A stretch of 37,876 nt of DNA from Vreelandella boliviensis LC1 (GCF_000236035.1 NZ_JH393258.1:971490-1009365), one strand, 5' to 3'. Positions 26,206-36,058 are shown, numbered from the stretch's first letter. The notes: generated by a model from the letters alone, not told the origin. Program-made: numbers and translations.

Positions 26206-26257
26206 AGTCGATACGATTATTTATGAGGCTTATTGCCCATTATCTGGAGTATCGACT
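26206..26257. promoter_or_regulatory. inverted repeat in the acs control region
   Basis: AGTCGATAC (26206-26214) and its exact reverse complement GTATCGACT (26249-26257) are 34 bp apart, 44-95 nt upstream of the acs ATG. Between them lies TTATTGCCCA (26230-26239), which is also present upstream of the symporter genes. It is a candidate operator for CrbR or another regulator, or a hairpin in the acs leader; the sequence does not decide between these. Confidence 0.5.
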
Positions 26258-26356
26258 GCCATTAATGTTGTCCTAGCATAAACCTCCTCGCGCAGGCTTC
26301 CCTTTAGACATTGGTATTATCATTTTCTATTTAAAAAACAGTTATTTATAAACAAA

Positions 26357-26905
26357 TCAAAGCTCATTTTCTGGTTTGTAGACCAAGGTCTTAGCGCAGT
26401 GTCGACAGTGGTAACGACGCCCGTTTACGACTAAAGCATGACGCCTCGAGGTAAAGTGATGAAACCGGCAATCGCACTGGTAACGATAAGGTGCGGGCTG
26501 CGCCTGCTGGATATCGAACCGATGGGTCACACTAGGAACTAAGCCGAAGAGATCGCGCATCACCGTTTTCCACTCGCGGCCATGGGGTTTTAAGCGCGGG
26601 CCATTGTCCAAATGAAACACCAGCCAGTGGGCCATTTCGTGGGGAATCACCTCATCAAAAAACGCCGTGCGGTTTTCACTCAGCAGCACCGGGTTTAAGC
26701 GTAAGCCGCCGTGACCAAGATTCGCCTGCCCTGCTGAAGCGCCGCGCAGGTTAAACCACACTTTCGGGGCTGGCAGCGCTGGGCACACTTCACAGCAGCG
26801 CTGCCACGCCTGATCAACGCGAACCCGCGCAGCCAGATGCAACTCTGTTTCCGACATGGCCGCCAATTCAGTGGTAGGCCAAGGGGGCAGTGGTGACGTC
26901 TTCAT
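26357..26905 (-). CDS. sprT: SprT-like zinc metalloprotease-fold protein
   Basis: This is a 182-residue SprT family member. The zincin motif HEMAH (in IPHEMAHWLVF) and a C-terminal zinc ribbon (YQCDCRFHHF...YHCRHCAKTLVY) define it. SprT-like proteins are related to the eukaryotic DNA-protein crosslink protease SPRTN, but the bacterial substrate is not established. The gene is divergent from the UPF0149 gene; acs lies downstream on the same strand after a 194-bp gap with its own signals. Confidence 0.93.
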   Translation of the reverse strand: MKTSPLPPWPTTELAAMSETELHLAARVRVDQAWQRCCEVCPALPAPKVWFNLRGASAGQANLGHGGLRLNPVLLSENRTAFFDEVIPHEMAHWLVFHLDNGPRLKPHGREWKTVMRDLFGLVPSVTHRFDIQQAQPAPYRYQCDCRFHHFTSRRHALVVNGRRYHCRHCAKTLVYKPENEL

Positions 26906-26968
26906 TAGTGATAAACTAACCGTTATAGGTAACTTTTGATGAACGATTGTATTAACGAGGCTTTACTC

Positions 26969-27628
26969 ATGGCAGAGCGCAGCGATACGTCTGAAACGAA
27001 CACGCCACCGCAGCCACTGCTCGAGGATGAGCAGCTGGATAGACTGGACGACTTCCTCGACTCTGATCAAGTCGATGAAGACGCCCTGGATCTCATTTCC
27101 GCCCATGGCTTTTTAGTGGCCCTTGCCGTGGCTCCTAGCGAAGTGCCGCCTACCCAGTGGCTGGCTGAGCTGTTTCAGGGTGAGCCTCGCTACGCCGATG
27201 ACGCCGAGCGTGATGAGATTATCACCCTGCTCACGCTGCTGCGTGACAACGCGGTGGCGGTACTCGAACAAGGCGGCTTACCGGAACTCCCCTTTGAGCT
27301 AACGCTGGCTGGCGAACTCGCCGAGGAAACCCCCATTGGTGACTGGTGTGCAGGCTTTATGGAGGGCGTTTTCAGCGACGAGAGCGCCTGGTTCCAGGAC
27401 GATGAAGAGGCCGCCGCCACTCTGCTGCTACCGTTTATGCTGCTCTCTGGGCTGTTCGACGATGAGCCGGATATGGCCGAGCTTGCTAAAGATCAAGAGC
27501 GCCAGGAGTCACTGGTGGTTCAGTTGCCGGAACTGGTTTTGGATCTTTACCTGCACTACCGCGTGCCGCCGGAAACGCCAAAACCTAAACCACGTAAAAA
27601 AAACCCTGCAAAAGGCAAAAAGCGCTAG
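26969..27628 (+). CDS. UPF0149 (YecA/YgfB) family protein
   Basis: This is a 219-residue acidic cytoplasmic protein. The segment GDWCAGFMEGV and the surrounding helical pattern match the UPF0149 family, whose function is uncertain. I chose the ATG at 26969 because CGAGG lies 8 nt upstream; the longer frame uses a TTG at 26936 without a ribosome site. The C-terminus is a lysine/proline-rich tail (KPKPRKKNPAKGKKR), strongly basic in contrast to the body, and might contact nucleic acid. There is no SEC-C metal-binding motif. Confidence 0.8.
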   Translation: MAERSDTSETNTPPQPLLEDEQLDRLDDFLDSDQVDEDALDLISAHGFLVALAVAPSEVPPTQWLAELFQGEPRYADDAERDEIITLLTLLRDNAVAVLEQGGLPELPFELTLAGELAEETPIGDWCAGFMEGVFSDESAWFQDDEEAAATLLLPFMLLSGLFDDEPDMAELAKDQERQESLVVQLPELVLDLYLHYRVPPETPKPKPRKKNPAKGKKR

Positions 27629-27657
27629 GTGCTTAGGCTCAATACTTAGACTAGAGA

Positions 27658-27669
27658 CTAGGTACCTAG
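27658..27669. repeat. 12-bp palindrome CTAGGTACCTAG in a CTAG-rich gap
   Basis: The gap between the convergent UPF0149 and cls genes holds a perfect 12-bp palindrome, with four CTAG tetramers within about 60 bp (including the one carrying the UPF0149 stop codon). CTAG is usually rare in such genomes. No T-run follows the palindrome, so it is not a standard terminator. Confidence 0.5.
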
Positions 27670-27677
27670 AGTAGCCA

Positions 27678-28799
27678 CTATTTTAGCCGCGCCACCACGG
27701 CATCCATCACGCCATAGATCCACTCACGGGCGCGCTGCCCCCAGGGGCGCGCCGCCCAAGCCGTGGCATCTACCTCCTGGCTGGCGGCAAAGTTACGCTC
27801 AAACAGCTCGCGTACGTCAGCCGCGAGTTTCGGATCCTGCGCCTCTTGGTTAGCCTCTAGGTTCCAGTGCAGATTCCAGTGGTCAAAGTTACACGAACCA
27901 ATGCTCACCCACCCATCGGCGAGCACAAATTTGGCGTGGATAAAGGTCGGCTGAAATTCAAAAATGCGCACTCCGGCCTTGAGCAGGGTATGAAAAAAGC
28001 GCTGACCGGCAAAGCGAACGCTGGGATGGTCATGCTTTGCCCCCGGCAACAATAAACGCACGTCAACACCGCGGCGAGCCGCCCGAACCAAGCGCCGACG
28101 CAGTGCAAAAGTGGGCACGAAATAGGGTGTACATAACCAGAGTCGTTCATTTACCTGGCTGACCCGATGATGCAATGAGTGACGAATCGCTTGATAACGG
28201 TAGCCACGCGCCGACATCGCTCGCCCAAGCACGCCATTGGCAAGCACCTGTGGCTCACGGCGTTCAGGAAGAACTCTCGCGCTGCCATCGCCCTCCTCGG
28301 CACGGGTCAGCCGCGAATGCCACAGGCGCCGAAATAGCTGCTCCCAATCGGCCACCACTGGCCCTTCAATACGCAGAGCAATTTCGTACCAGGCGTTCAA
28401 AAACTCATCCACCGCGCCAAAGCCACCGGTGAACGCGAGCTCACCATCAATAACCACTATTTTGCGGTGATCACGGCTTAGGTTCCGTGCTAAAGAGTGA
28501 AAGCCAATGGGATTAAAAAAGCGCAATTGAACGCCGCCGTGCAGCAGGTTTTGACGATCATCACTGGAGAGCCCCATCGAGCCATACCCATCCAGCAGCA
28601 AACAGACGGATACCCCGCGCTGGGCAGCCTCAATCAGCACATCGCTGACTTGTTCCGCCAATTCCCCTGACTCCATCAGGTAGAGCTCTACCAGCACATA
28701 GTGACGTGCGGCACTAACTGCTTCAAACATGGCCGGCAGAAAGCGCGCAGCCTCTGGCAACAGCGTAAATCGATTACCTTCTCGCCACGCATTCTGCAT
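27678..28799 (-). CDS. ClsB-like cardiolipin synthase / phospholipase D family protein
   Basis: This 373-residue protein has two HKD phospholipase D motifs: HRKIVVIDG near residue 110 and HAKFVLADG near residue 290, each with the expected downstream G/S-N elements. It lacks the two N-terminal membrane helices of ClsA, so it resembles E. coli ClsB (about 413 residues) in architecture. ClsB-type enzymes form cardiolipin or phosphatidylglycerol at the inner membrane by phosphatidyl transfer. It lies 23 bp downstream of rsmJ on the same strand and may be cotranscribed. Exact lipid substrates cannot be read from the sequence. Confidence 0.87.
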   Translation of the reverse strand: MQNAWREGNRFTLLPEAARFLPAMFEAVSAARHYVLVELYLMESGELAEQVSDVLIEAAQRGVSVCLLLDGYGSMGLSSDDRQNLLHGGVQLRFFNPIGFHSLARNLSRDHRKIVVIDGELAFTGGFGAVDEFLNAWYEIALRIEGPVVADWEQLFRRLWHSRLTRAEEGDGSARVLPERREPQVLANGVLGRAMSARGYRYQAIRHSLHHRVSQVNERLWLCTPYFVPTFALRRRLVRAARRGVDVRLLLPGAKHDHPSVRFAGQRFFHTLLKAGVRIFEFQPTFIHAKFVLADGWVSIGSCNFDHWNLHWNLEANQEAQDPKLAADVRELFERNFAASQEVDATAWAARPWGQRAREWIYGVMDAVVARLK

Positions 28800-28822
28800 G
28801 GGTGCTCCCTGGTTGGCTGCTT

Positions 28823-29572
28823 CTAGCGATCTACCTTTAATGAGCGATGTACATATAAATCGTAGCGGCTGGTTTTACCCTCAAGGGTATGCTGCGGCGC
28901 TGGGCCCGTAATAGGCGGCGCCTTCCGGGGGCGCTTAACCACCACGCGGTGAGTGGCCACATCCAGCGCCGCTTCAAGCAAGCGAGGGGCGTCGTTATCA
29001 TCACCGGCCAACTCGCGAAACAGACGCATCTCTTTTTTCACCAGCGCCGATTTCTCACGATGGGGAAACATCGGATCCAGGTGTATCACCTGCGGTGAAA
29101 AGTGAGCACTGGCCACCAGTTCAGCCAGGGATTGAGCGGCATCGCCATGACGCAGCGTCATGCGGGCAACAATATCCGCCGTATCGCTATGCCTGGAGGC
29201 ACGTTTCAGGCCATCCTCCAACAGCGCAGAAATCGCCTCGACCCGCTCGATTAACAATACCTGGGCGCCTAGGCTGGCCAACACAAACGCATCTCGCCCC
29301 AGCCCGGCGGTGGCATCGACAATGTAGGGCGTCATGCCCTTGGCTAGCCCACAGGCCTTTGCAACAAGCTGGCCACGCCCACCGCCAAAGCGGCGCCGAT
29401 GGGCCGCTTTGCCTGCCGCAAAATCAACGCTGAGTGGCTTGCCATAGCGCTTCTCATCACCGATCAGCACCAACCCTTCATCACGCTGCTCTAAACGCAG
29501 GCCGTCGGGTAGAACAATGCTCTCAACGTCTCTATGAACGTCACCCTCAAAATAGCTCTCTACATAGCTCAT
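28823..29572 (-). CDS. rsmJ: 16S rRNA (guanine1516-N2)-methyltransferase
   Basis: RsmJ methylates G1516 of 16S rRNA using S-adenosylmethionine. The 249-residue length equals the family norm. The SAM-binding motif is [17 protein letters not shown] near residue 85, and [19 protein letters not shown] near residue 165 is a strong RsmJ signature. The C-terminal [15 protein letters not shown] is also typical. The ATG overlaps the tsaB stop codon by 4 nt, so the two are coupled, and the cls gene follows 23 bp later. Confidence 0.95.
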   Translation of the reverse strand: MSYVESYFEGDVHRDVESIVLPDGLRLEQRDEGLVLIGDEKRYGKPLSVDFAAGKAAHRRRFGGGRGQLVAKACGLAKGMTPYIVDATAGLGRDAFVLASLGAQVLLIERVEAISALLEDGLKRASRHSDTADIVARMTLRHGDAAQSLAELVASAHFSPQVIHLDPMFPHREKSALVKKEMRLFRELAGDDNDAPRLLEAALDVATHRVVVKRPRKAPPITGPAPQHTLEGKTSRYDLYVHRSLKVDR

Positions 29573-30267
29573 GCAGGCTTTTTCCAGGCCACATCATTGC
29601 GCAAATAAACCGGCTGAACGAGGTGTGCAGCTTGGCCAAGCCCAGCGGCAAAATCACGCACCGCCAGCCACGCCATCTCTTCGGCGCGGGGCTCTAAATC
29701 ATCCAAATGCTGGGGCATGCTGAGTTGCACATCGACAGTGAAGCGGTCCCACAGCGTAAAGCCGCTGCCCACGCCTACCCAGTCGGTTTCTTCACCTGGC
29801 AAGCCCAGCGTTTCAGGGGCTAGCACCACTTCAGGGCTCATCGGCGTGATGGTATCTTTAAGACAGTGCCACGTCGCGGCGTACACCTCTCCCATGCGGG
29901 CATCCAAGGCAGTCACCACATGGCGGAGGTGGTAGCGGCGATGTGCCTGAAGGGCCAGCGCCTCCAATGTAGAAACACCCAACAACGGGCAGTCCAGGCC
30001 AAAGGCTAATCCTTGAGCAGCGCCCGCCGCTATACGCAGCCCGGTAAATGAACCTGGCCCTCGGCCAAAGGCCACCGCGTCCAGCTGGGAAGGCGTTACC
30101 TGCACTTCGGCAAGCACTTCATCCACCATCGGCAGCAGCCGCCGGGTATGGGCACGGGGCGTCATCTCAAAGCGCGCCAAGCACTCAGTGCGCGAGTCGT
30201 CTTGGCGCAGTAGGGCTACAGAGCAGGCGCTTGAAGAGGCGTCCAGGGCAAGCAGATGTAACGGCAT
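29569..30267 (-). CDS. tsaB: tRNA threonylcarbamoyladenosine biosynthesis protein TsaB
   Basis: TsaB (232 residues) is the non-catalytic partner of TsaD in making t6A37 on ANN-decoding tRNAs. [14 protein letters not shown] at the N-terminus and [13 protein letters not shown] near residue 70 are family signatures of the ASKHA fold. The ribosome site is weak. The gene overlaps rsmJ by 4 nt downstream. A hairpin lies between it and the adk gene upstream, so it probably has its own promoter in the roughly 60-bp gap. Confidence 0.96.
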   Translation of the reverse strand: MPLHLLALDASSSACSVALLRQDDSRTECLARFEMTPRAHTRRLLPMVDEVLAEVQVTPSQLDAVAFGRGPGSFTGLRIAAGAAQGLAFGLDCPLLGVSTLEALALQAHRRYHLRHVVTALDARMGEVYAATWHCLKDTITPMSPEVVLAPETLGLPGEETDWVGVGSGFTLWDRFTVDVQLSMPQHLDDLEPRAEEMAWLAVRDFAAGLGQAAHLVQPVYLRNDVAWKKPA

Positions 30268-30325
30268 AGCAAGTGGCCACTCGAAAGAAAGGTTTCTGCA
30301 TTATACCTTTGTCACGCTAACACGA

Positions 30326-30352
30326 CGATGGCCCGCATTAAGCGGGCCATCG
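30326..30352 (-). terminator. hairpin after adk
   Basis: A perfect 11-bp stem CGATGGCCCGC/GCGGGCCATCG (30326-30336, 30342-30352) with a 5-nt loop lies 22 bp past the adk stop codon. The minus-strand tail TCGTGTTAGCG is T-poor, so termination efficiency is uncertain. Confidence 0.6.
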
Positions 30353-30374
30353 GCGAAGATATAAAACGCTTTTA

Positions 30375-31103
<729 letters not shown>

Positions 31104-31246
31104 TTAATTGACAATAACCGCGCCTCTCGAGCGACACAACTCCCCAAAAGCCTGAGAGACCCGCTTTTATGTCACTTTTTTAAAGTTAAAACAGCCAAGT
31201 GACGCAAAACTACCACTTTGGTCGCCCTGCTATAGGTTTTCGCAAA

Positions 31247-31278
31247 CACAAGCGGCGCCCCGAGGGGCGCCGCTTGTG
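31247..31278 (-). terminator. terminator of aceE-aceF
   Basis: A perfect 14-bp GC-rich stem (31247-31260 and 31265-31278, CACAAGCGGCGCCC with its complement) carries a 4-nt loop and begins 18 bp after the aceF stop codon. The minus-strand tail TTTGCGAAAACC is only partly T-rich, but stem strength and position support termination of the pyruvate dehydrogenase operon without an lpd gene. Confidence 0.8.
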
Positions 31279-31296
31279 AAAGCACATCGCTACCAA

Positions 31297-33327
31297 TTAC
31301 AGCAGTAAACGACGAATATCGGTCAGCACATCGGCCAGGAAGGCGGTAAAGCGTGCTGCATCGGCGCCGTTGATCGCACGGTGATCGTAGGAGAGCGACA
31401 GCGGCATCATCAAGCGCGGCTGGAAGGCACTGCCATCCCATACCGGCTTCATCTGCGCTTTAGAGACACCCAAAATAGCCACTTCCGGCGCGTTGACAAT
31501 CGGTGTAAACGCCGTGCCACCAATCGAGCCAAGGCTCGAAATGGTGAAGCAGCCTCCGGTCATCTCATCGCGCTTAAGCTTCTTGGTCTGGGCTTTCTTG
31601 CCTAGCTCCGCCATCTCCTTGGCAATCTCGATCAAGGATTTTTTATCGGCGTTGCGTACTACCGGCACCATCAGGCCATCGGGCGTGTCCACAGCGATAC
31701 CGATATGGACATAGTCCTTCCATACCATGGTTTCACCGTCTCCCTTCAAGCTGACGTTGAACTGCGGGAATTTACGCAGCGCAAAGGCACAGGCTTTAAC
31801 CATAAACGGCAGCGGCGTTAGCTTGGCACCCTGGGCTTCGGCTTCGGCCTTCATCGCCTTGCGGAAAGCTTCCAGCTCGGTAATGTCCGCTTCGTCGAAC
31901 TGGGTGACGTGGGGCACATTGAGCCAGCTGCGATGCAGGTTGGTCGCGCCCATTTTGAGCAGGCGCCCCATGGGCTTCTCTTCCACTTCCCCAAACTGGC
32001 TGAAGTCGACTTCCGGGATCGGCGGAATGCCCGCACCGCCAGTGGCCGCGGCTGCCGCGCCGGGCTGAGCTTTCCCCTGATTGGCAACCGCCTGCTTCAC
32101 ATAGGATTGTACGTCCTCTTTGAGCACGCGATCTTTCGGGCCACTGGGTTTCACCAACCCCAAGTCAACACCCATCTCACGGGCCAGCATACGTACCGCA
32201 GGACCGGCGTGAACCAGCTTGCCATCACGGGGCTTATGGGCCGCCATCTGCGCTTCCGGACTGGGCGTGCCTGCTGGAGACTCAGTGGCCTTGGTCTCTT
32301 TTTTAGGCTCAGATTTTTCGGGCGAAGCTTTTTTCGGTGCCGCTTGCTGACTCTTAGCATCCGCTTTAGCGCCAGCCACTTCCATATAGCCGATCACATC
32401 GCCTTCGGAGACGGTGTCACCCTCTTTAACGGTGAGCTCAAGTAGCTTGCCTTTATAGGGGCTGGGCACGTCCATAGAGGCTTTGTCAGACTCCAGGGTA
32501 ATCAACGGATCTTCTTCGTTGACTTCGTCACCCACCGCTACGCCGATCTCGATAATCGGCACGTCAGAGGAGCCAGACAGATCCGGCACGCGAATCTCTT
32601 TGCGTTCCGGTTCGCCGCTGGCGGCTTCTTCTGGCTCGTCATCCTGCTCAGCCGACACTTGTGGTTCGCTGGCTTGGTTGGATGCCTGGTCGTCAGAAGC
32701 GTCTTCGCTGTCATCGCCACCTTCGCCAACGATCTCCATCTGGCCGATCACATCGCCTTCCGAGACCGTGTCGCCCTCTTTTACGGTAAAGCTAACGATC
32801 TTACCGCTATGGGGGCTGGGCACGTCCATGGAGGCTTTGTCAGACTCCAGGGTGATCAGCGTGTCTTCGGCTTCGATTTCATCGCCTTCGCTGACGTCGA
32901 CTTCGATAATTTCTACGCTGTCAGAGCCGCCGAGATCGGGCACTTTAATATCAACCGTCTGCTTACCACCGGCTGACTTTTTAGCCGCGGGCTTCTGCTC
33001 TTGAGACGGCTCTTTCGGCTTGTCCTGTTGCGCAGGGGCTTCTTTAGGTTGGCTATCGGACGAGCTCTCTTGTTGCTCGTTGCTGCCACCTTCCACCTCC
33101 AGCTCAACGATATCGTCACCTTCGGAGACGCTATCGCCTTCTTTGACCAGCACTTTAAGCACCTTGCCGCCTTTAGGGGCCGGTACATCCATGCTGGCTT
33201 TATCGGATTCCAGCGTGATTAGGGTGTCTTCCGCTTCAATGACGTCGCCTACTGACACCGCAATCTCGATGATTTCGACATCGGTATCGCCGCCGATATC
33301 GGGAACTTTGATGATTTCGCTACTCAA
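31297..33327 (-). CDS. aceF: pyruvate dehydrogenase E2, dihydrolipoyllysine acetyltransferase
   Basis: AceF transfers acetyl groups from E1 to CoA and forms the core of the pyruvate dehydrogenase complex. I place the start at TTG 33327 (676 residues, SSEIIKVPDIGGD...) because AAGGAG lies 7 nt before it; the longest frame would start inside an upstream hairpin. Three lipoyl domains are visible with lipoyl lysines K43, K164 and K282 in ESDKASMDV, joined by Ala/Pro/Glu-rich linkers. A subunit-binding domain (about 368-412) and the acetyltransferase domain follow. The active motif reads DHRAING with His649; Asn in place of the common Asp is also found in Azotobacter/Pseudomonas E2p. It follows aceE by 58 bp. 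Confidence 0.96.
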   Translation of the reverse strand: MSSEIIKVPDIGGDTDVEIIEIAVSVGDVIEAEDTLITLESDKASMDVPAPKGGKVLKVLVKEGDSVSEGDDIVELEVEGGSNEQQESSSDSQPKEAPAQQDKPKEPSQEQKPAAKKSAGGKQTVDIKVPDLGGSDSVEIIEVDVSEGDEIEAEDTLITLESDKASMDVPSPHSGKIVSFTVKEGDTVSEGDVIGQMEIVGEGGDDSEDASDDQASNQASEPQVSAEQDDEPEEAASGEPERKEIRVPDLSGSSDVPIIEIGVAVGDEVNEEDPLITLESDKASMDVPSPYKGKLLELTVKEGDTVSEGDVIGYMEVAGAKADAKSQQAAPKKASPEKSEPKKETKATESPAGTPSPEAQMAAHKPRDGKLVHAGPAVRMLAREMGVDLGLVKPSGPKDRVLKEDVQSYVKQAVANQGKAQPGAAAAATGGAGIPPIPEVDFSQFGEVEEKPMGRLLKMGATNLHRSWLNVPHVTQFDEADITELEAFRKAMKAEAEAQGAKLTPLPFMVKACAFALRKFPQFNVSLKGDGETMVWKDYVHIGIAVDTPDGLMVPVVRNADKKSLIEIAKEMAELGKKAQTKKLKRDEMTGGCFTISSLGSIGGTAFTPIVNAPEVAILGVSKAQMKPVWDGSAFQPRLMMPLSLSYDHRAINGADAARFTAFLADVLTDIRRLLL

Positions 33328-33355
33328 GGTCGCGCTCCTTCCAAATCGGATCGAG

Positions 33356-33377
33356 CCGGTGGGCAATCGCCCACCGG
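33356..33377 (-). promoter_or_regulatory. intercistronic hairpin between aceE and aceF
   Basis: A perfect 9-bp stem CCGGTGGGC/GCCCACCGG with a 4-nt loop occupies most of the short gap between the aceE stop and the aceF ribosome site. No T-run follows, so it is more likely an mRNA processing, stabilising or translation-tuning element than a terminator. Confidence 0.55.
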
Positions 33378-33385
33378 TCAGCGGT

Positions 33386-36058
33386 TTAGCTAGTCAGCGG
33401 GTTAGGCTTATTGGCATCAATGCCGTACTTCTTAAGCGCTTCGCCAACCTGCTTGCGATCAATCTCACCACGTTCAGCCAGCGCACGCAGCGCCGCCACG
33501 GTCACGAAGTAGCGATCTACTTCAAAGAAGTAACGCAGCTTCTCACGGGTATCGGAACGGCCAAAACCATCGGTACCCAGTACAGTGTAGTCACCCGGCA
33601 CCCAGGCGCGCACTTGGTCGGCATACAACTTCATGTAGTCGGTCGAGGCGATAATCGGGCCATCGCGCCCTTCCAGGCACTTGGTGACGTGGGGCTTATT
33701 GGCCTCGGCCTCTGGGCTTAGGAAGGCTTCACGATCTAACAGCAGCGCTTCACGACGCAGCTCGTTAAAGCTGGTCACGCTCCAGATGTCGGCGCCAATG
33801 CCCCAATCGTTCTCGAGCAACTCAGCGGCGGCTTCCACTTCGCGCAGAATAGTGCCCGAGCCCAGCAGTTGAACGCGGCCTTTGTCACCCTTGGTTTCGC
33901 GTAGCAGGTACATGCCTTTGACGATATCGTCGGCGGGTACGTTTTCTAGCGCCGGGTGCTCGTAGTTCTCGTTCATCACCGTCAGGTAGTAGAAGCAGTT
34001 CTCTTTATCAGTGAACATGCGCTTCAGACCATCCTGCATGATGACCGCCACTTCATGGGCGTAGGTCGGGTCGTAGCTGCGGCAGTTGGGGATGGTGGAT
34101 GCCTGAATCAGGCTGTGACCATCCTGGTGTTGCAAGCCTTCGCCGTTAAGGGTGGTACGCCCCGCGGTGCCGCCAACCATAAAGCCACGCGCCTGCAGGT
34201 CGCCTGCTGCCCAGGCCAAATCGCCAATGCGCTGGAAGCCAAACATCGAGTAGTAGATGTAGAACGGCAATAGCGTGACGTTGTTGTTGCTGTAGGAAGT
34301 CGCCGCGGCGATCCAGGCGGACATCGCGCCCGCTTCAGTAATACCTTCCTCAAGGATCTGACCTTTCTGATCCTCGCGGTAGAACATGATCTGGCCTTTA
34401 TCCACCGGCTCGTACTTCTGGCCTTCCGAGGTGTAGATACCCAGCTGGCGGAACATGCCCTCCATACCGAAGGTACGCGCCTCGTCGGGGATAATTGGCA
34501 CGACTTTTTTGCCTAGCTTCTTATCTTTCACCAGACCGTTAAGAACCCGTACAAACGCCATGGTGGTAGAGACTTCGCGGCCTTTCGAGCCGACCATTTG
34601 CGAGGCAAAGGTTTTATCTTCGAGGCTGGGAATTTCCAGTGCCTCAAAGTCGCTCTGGCGGCTAGGCAAGTAGCCACCCAGACGCTCACGCTGAAGATGC
34701 ATGTACTTCAGCTCGGGAGAATCGTCTTCCGGCTTGTAGTAAGGCACATCTTTGAGCTGTTCATCGGTGATCGGAATGCCGAAACGATCGCGGAAGGTCT
34801 TGAGCGCTTCGTACTCCATGCTCTTGACCTGGTGCGCTTCGTTGGCGGCTTCGCCATCGCCGCTGCCCATGCCATAGCCTTTAACGGTATGCGCCAGGAT
34901 AACCGTGGGCTTGCCATTAGAGGTATTCACCGCTTCGTTGTAAGCCGCGTAAACCTTGAACGGGTCGTGGCCACCGCGGTTGAGCTTCCAGATATCTTCG
35001 TCGGAGAGGTCTTTGACCATCGCTTCGGTTTCTGGGTACTTACCAAAGAAGTGCTCGCGGGTATACGCGCCGCCGTTGGCTTTGTAGTTCTGGTACTCGC
35101 CGTCGACCGCTTCATCCATGCGCTTCTGAAGGATGCCTTTCTTGTCCTTCTCGAACAGCGGATCCCAGTGACGGCCCCAAACGACCTTAATCACGTTCCA
35201 GCCAGCACCACGGAAGACACCTTCGAACTCGTCCATCACGCGGGAGTTGCCGCGTACCGGGCCGTCAAGGCGCTGAAGGTTGCAGTTGATAACGAAGATC
35301 AGGTTGTCGAGGTTTTCGCGACCTGCCAACGAAATGGCACCCAGGGATTCCGGCTCGTCACACTCGCCGTCACCCATAAAGCACCAGATCTTGCGGTCAT
35401 ACATGTCCTTCAGCTCACGGTGATGCAGGTACTTCATCACGTGAGCTTGATAGATCGCTTGGATCGGCCCAAGCCCCATGGAGACCGTGGGGAACTGCCA
35501 GTAGTCCGGCATCAGCCACGGGTGCGGGTAGGACGAGAGGCCATCGCCATCGACTTCCTGGCGGAATTTGTCCATCTGCTCTTCAGACAGACGACCTTCC
35601 AAATAGGAACGCGCGTAGATACCCGGCGCCACATGCCCCTGGATATACACCAAGTCACCGGCAAAGTCGCCCTGGGGGGCGCGGAAGAAGTGGTTAAAGC
35701 CCACGTCATAAAGCGTTGCCGAGGACATAAAGCTGGCAATGTGGCCACCCAGACCCGGCTTGGCACGGTTATTACGAATGACCTGCGCAATGGCGTTGTA
35801 ACGGATCAAAGAGCGAATACGACGCTCCATGAACAGGTCGCCAGGCATCGGTGCTTCGCGGTGAACCGGGATCGTATTACGGTGCGGGGTTGTCACCGAG
35901 AAGGGCACCTTCATGCCGTCCCGGCGCAGGCGATCCGCCAGGCGGGTCATCAGGTAGCGGGCACGATCTTCGCCCTCACGATCCAATACCGATTCCAGGG
36001 AATCAATCCATTCCGTGGTTTCGATCGGATCGAGATCTTCTCTTGTCTCCAGACTCAT
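33386..36058 (-). CDS. aceE: pyruvate dehydrogenase E1 component, homodimeric
   Basis: AceE decarboxylates pyruvate with thiamine diphosphate and acetylates the lipoyl arms of AceF. I start at ATG 36058 (890 residues; E. coli 887), preceded by GGAGAG; the longer frame to 36139 adds 27 unrelated residues. The thiamine-binding motif is GDGECDEPESLGAI...NLIFVINCNLQ (about residues 230-260), and the homodimeric E1 signature SFMSSATLYDVGFNHFFR is present near residue 105. It heads aceE-aceF. No pdhR gene lies upstream, unlike E. coli, and two palindromes occupy the leader region. Confidence 0.98.
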   Translation of the reverse strand: MSLETREDLDPIETTEWIDSLESVLDREGEDRARYLMTRLADRLRRDGMKVPFSVTTPHRNTIPVHREAPMPGDLFMERRIRSLIRYNAIAQVIRNNRAKPGLGGHIASFMSSATLYDVGFNHFFRAPQGDFAGDLVYIQGHVAPGIYARSYLEGRLSEEQMDKFRQEVDGDGLSSYPHPWLMPDYWQFPTVSMGLGPIQAIYQAHVMKYLHHRELKDMYDRKIWCFMGDGECDEPESLGAISLAGRENLDNLIFVINCNLQRLDGPVRGNSRVMDEFEGVFRGAGWNVIKVVWGRHWDPLFEKDKKGILQKRMDEAVDGEYQNYKANGGAYTREHFFGKYPETEAMVKDLSDEDIWKLNRGGHDPFKVYAAYNEAVNTSNGKPTVILAHTVKGYGMGSGDGEAANEAHQVKSMEYEALKTFRDRFGIPITDEQLKDVPYYKPEDDSPELKYMHLQRERLGGYLPSRQSDFEALEIPSLEDKTFASQMVGSKGREVSTTMAFVRVLNGLVKDKKLGKKVVPIIPDEARTFGMEGMFRQLGIYTSEGQKYEPVDKGQIMFYREDQKGQILEEGITEAGAMSAWIAAATSYSNNNVTLLPFYIYYSMFGFQRIGDLAWAAGDLQARGFMVGGTAGRTTLNGEGLQHQDGHSLIQASTIPNCRSYDPTYAHEVAVIMQDGLKRMFTDKENCFYYLTVMNENYEHPALENVPADDIVKGMYLLRETKGDKGRVQLLGSGTILREVEAAAELLENDWGIGADIWSVTSFNELRREALLLDREAFLSPEAEANKPHVTKCLEGRDGPIIASTDYMKLYADQVRAWVPGDYTVLGTDGFGRSDTREKLRYFFEVDRYFVTVAALRALAERGEIDRKQVGEALKKYGIDANKPNPLTS

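Noticed and set aside
31360..31400. AceF active-site motif reads DHRAING with Asn instead of the common Asp, suggesting an inactive E2
   Set aside because: Asn at this place is also found in Azotobacter/Pseudomonas E2p, whose active site uses His with Asn, so it is a normal variant.
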